Positions 14,893 to 14,918 of a stretch of 14,918 nucleotides of DNA are shown in pieces. The stretch's first letter is position 1; each line of letters starts with the position of its first letter. Both the position numbers and the translations under genes were made by a program. The stretch comes from Gemmatimonadota bacterium (lineage in GTDB: Bacteria > Gemmatimonadota > Gemmatimonadetes > Longimicrobiales > Gaopeijiaceae): positions 1 through 14,918 of the forward strand of contig JAPOOQ010000601.1 in NCBI GenBank assembly GCA_026713345.1, written 5' to 3'. The notes beneath the pieces are model-generated. The model was not told the DNA's origin and searched no databases. It worked only from the letters and a program-made list of their open reading frames with translations.

Positions 14893-14908
14893 CGTTCCAC
14901 GTGGAACA
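14893..14908. other. parS site 2 (ParB-binding palindrome)
   Basis: CGTTCCACGTGGAACA contains the perfect 14-bp palindrome GTTCCACGTGGAAC around the CACGTG core of parS. It is centred 194 bp from site 1, with the tandem repeat between them. A minus-strand open frame beginning at a TTG inside it (14909 to 14703) looks like chance. Confidence 0.85.
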
Positions 14909-14918
14909 ATCGGGTGAA

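Noticed and set aside
14703..14909. 68-codon minus-strand frame starting MFHVE between the parS sites, open to the window edge
   Set aside because: MFHVE is simply parS translated and the rest is the tandem repeat (QRERSS, QREPII, QRERSS). No known family resemblance; the tail of an upstream gene cannot be fully excluded because the frame stays open to 14918.

Overview
This 14.9 kb window is high-GC bacterial chromosome carrying eleven intact or edge-truncated genes, all on the minus strand. I saw no tRNA or rRNA gene, CRISPR array, insertion sequence or prophage gene. The best phylum guess is Gemmatimonadota. This is an inference from the GC content, the parA-parB-M23-bactofilin gene order and the type of secreted M14 peptidase; it is not proven.

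Read in the direction of transcription (right to left), the window opens with a chromosome-partition locus. Two parS-like palindromes (14699-14714 and 14893-14908) flank an imperfect tandem repeat with a spacing of about 53-54 bp. A sigma70-like promoter abuts the inner parS. Then come parA and parB, an M23 peptidoglycan hydrolase whose start overlaps the parB stop, a bactofilin, and a NIF3-family metalloprotein. The tight spacing suggests that chromosome segregation, cell-wall shaping and a bactofilin scaffold are expressed together.

The middle section (10628-6120) is a second tightly packed group. It holds a large secreted M14 metallopeptidase with a C-terminal glutamine-amidotransferase-like domain, a membrane protein with two N-terminal zinc ribbons and a helical-repeat C-terminus, and a DUF819 membrane protein. 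The job of this trio is not obvious.

The last section (5974-1) is a pyruvate dehydrogenase cluster: lipA (lipoyl synthase), pdhA (E1 alpha), pdhB (E1 beta), pdhC (E2) and lpdA (E3, cut by the window edge). LipA makes the lipoyl cofactor carried by E2, E1 and E2 oxidise pyruvate to acetyl-CoA, and E3 reoxidises the lipoyl group. The genes from lipA to pdhC overlap or nearly touch. Between pdhC and lpdA is a roughly 155-bp gap holding what looks like the decayed 5' end of a HicB-like antitoxin gene. The pdhC linker contains a run of 13 G on the coding strand, a possible slippage site.

The most unusual items are the parS/tandem-repeat/promoter arrangement upstream of parA, the parAB-M23-bactofilin coupling, the poly-G run in E2 and the HicB-like remnant. 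I did not find a clearly new multi-gene system; most of the window is recognisable housekeeping content.
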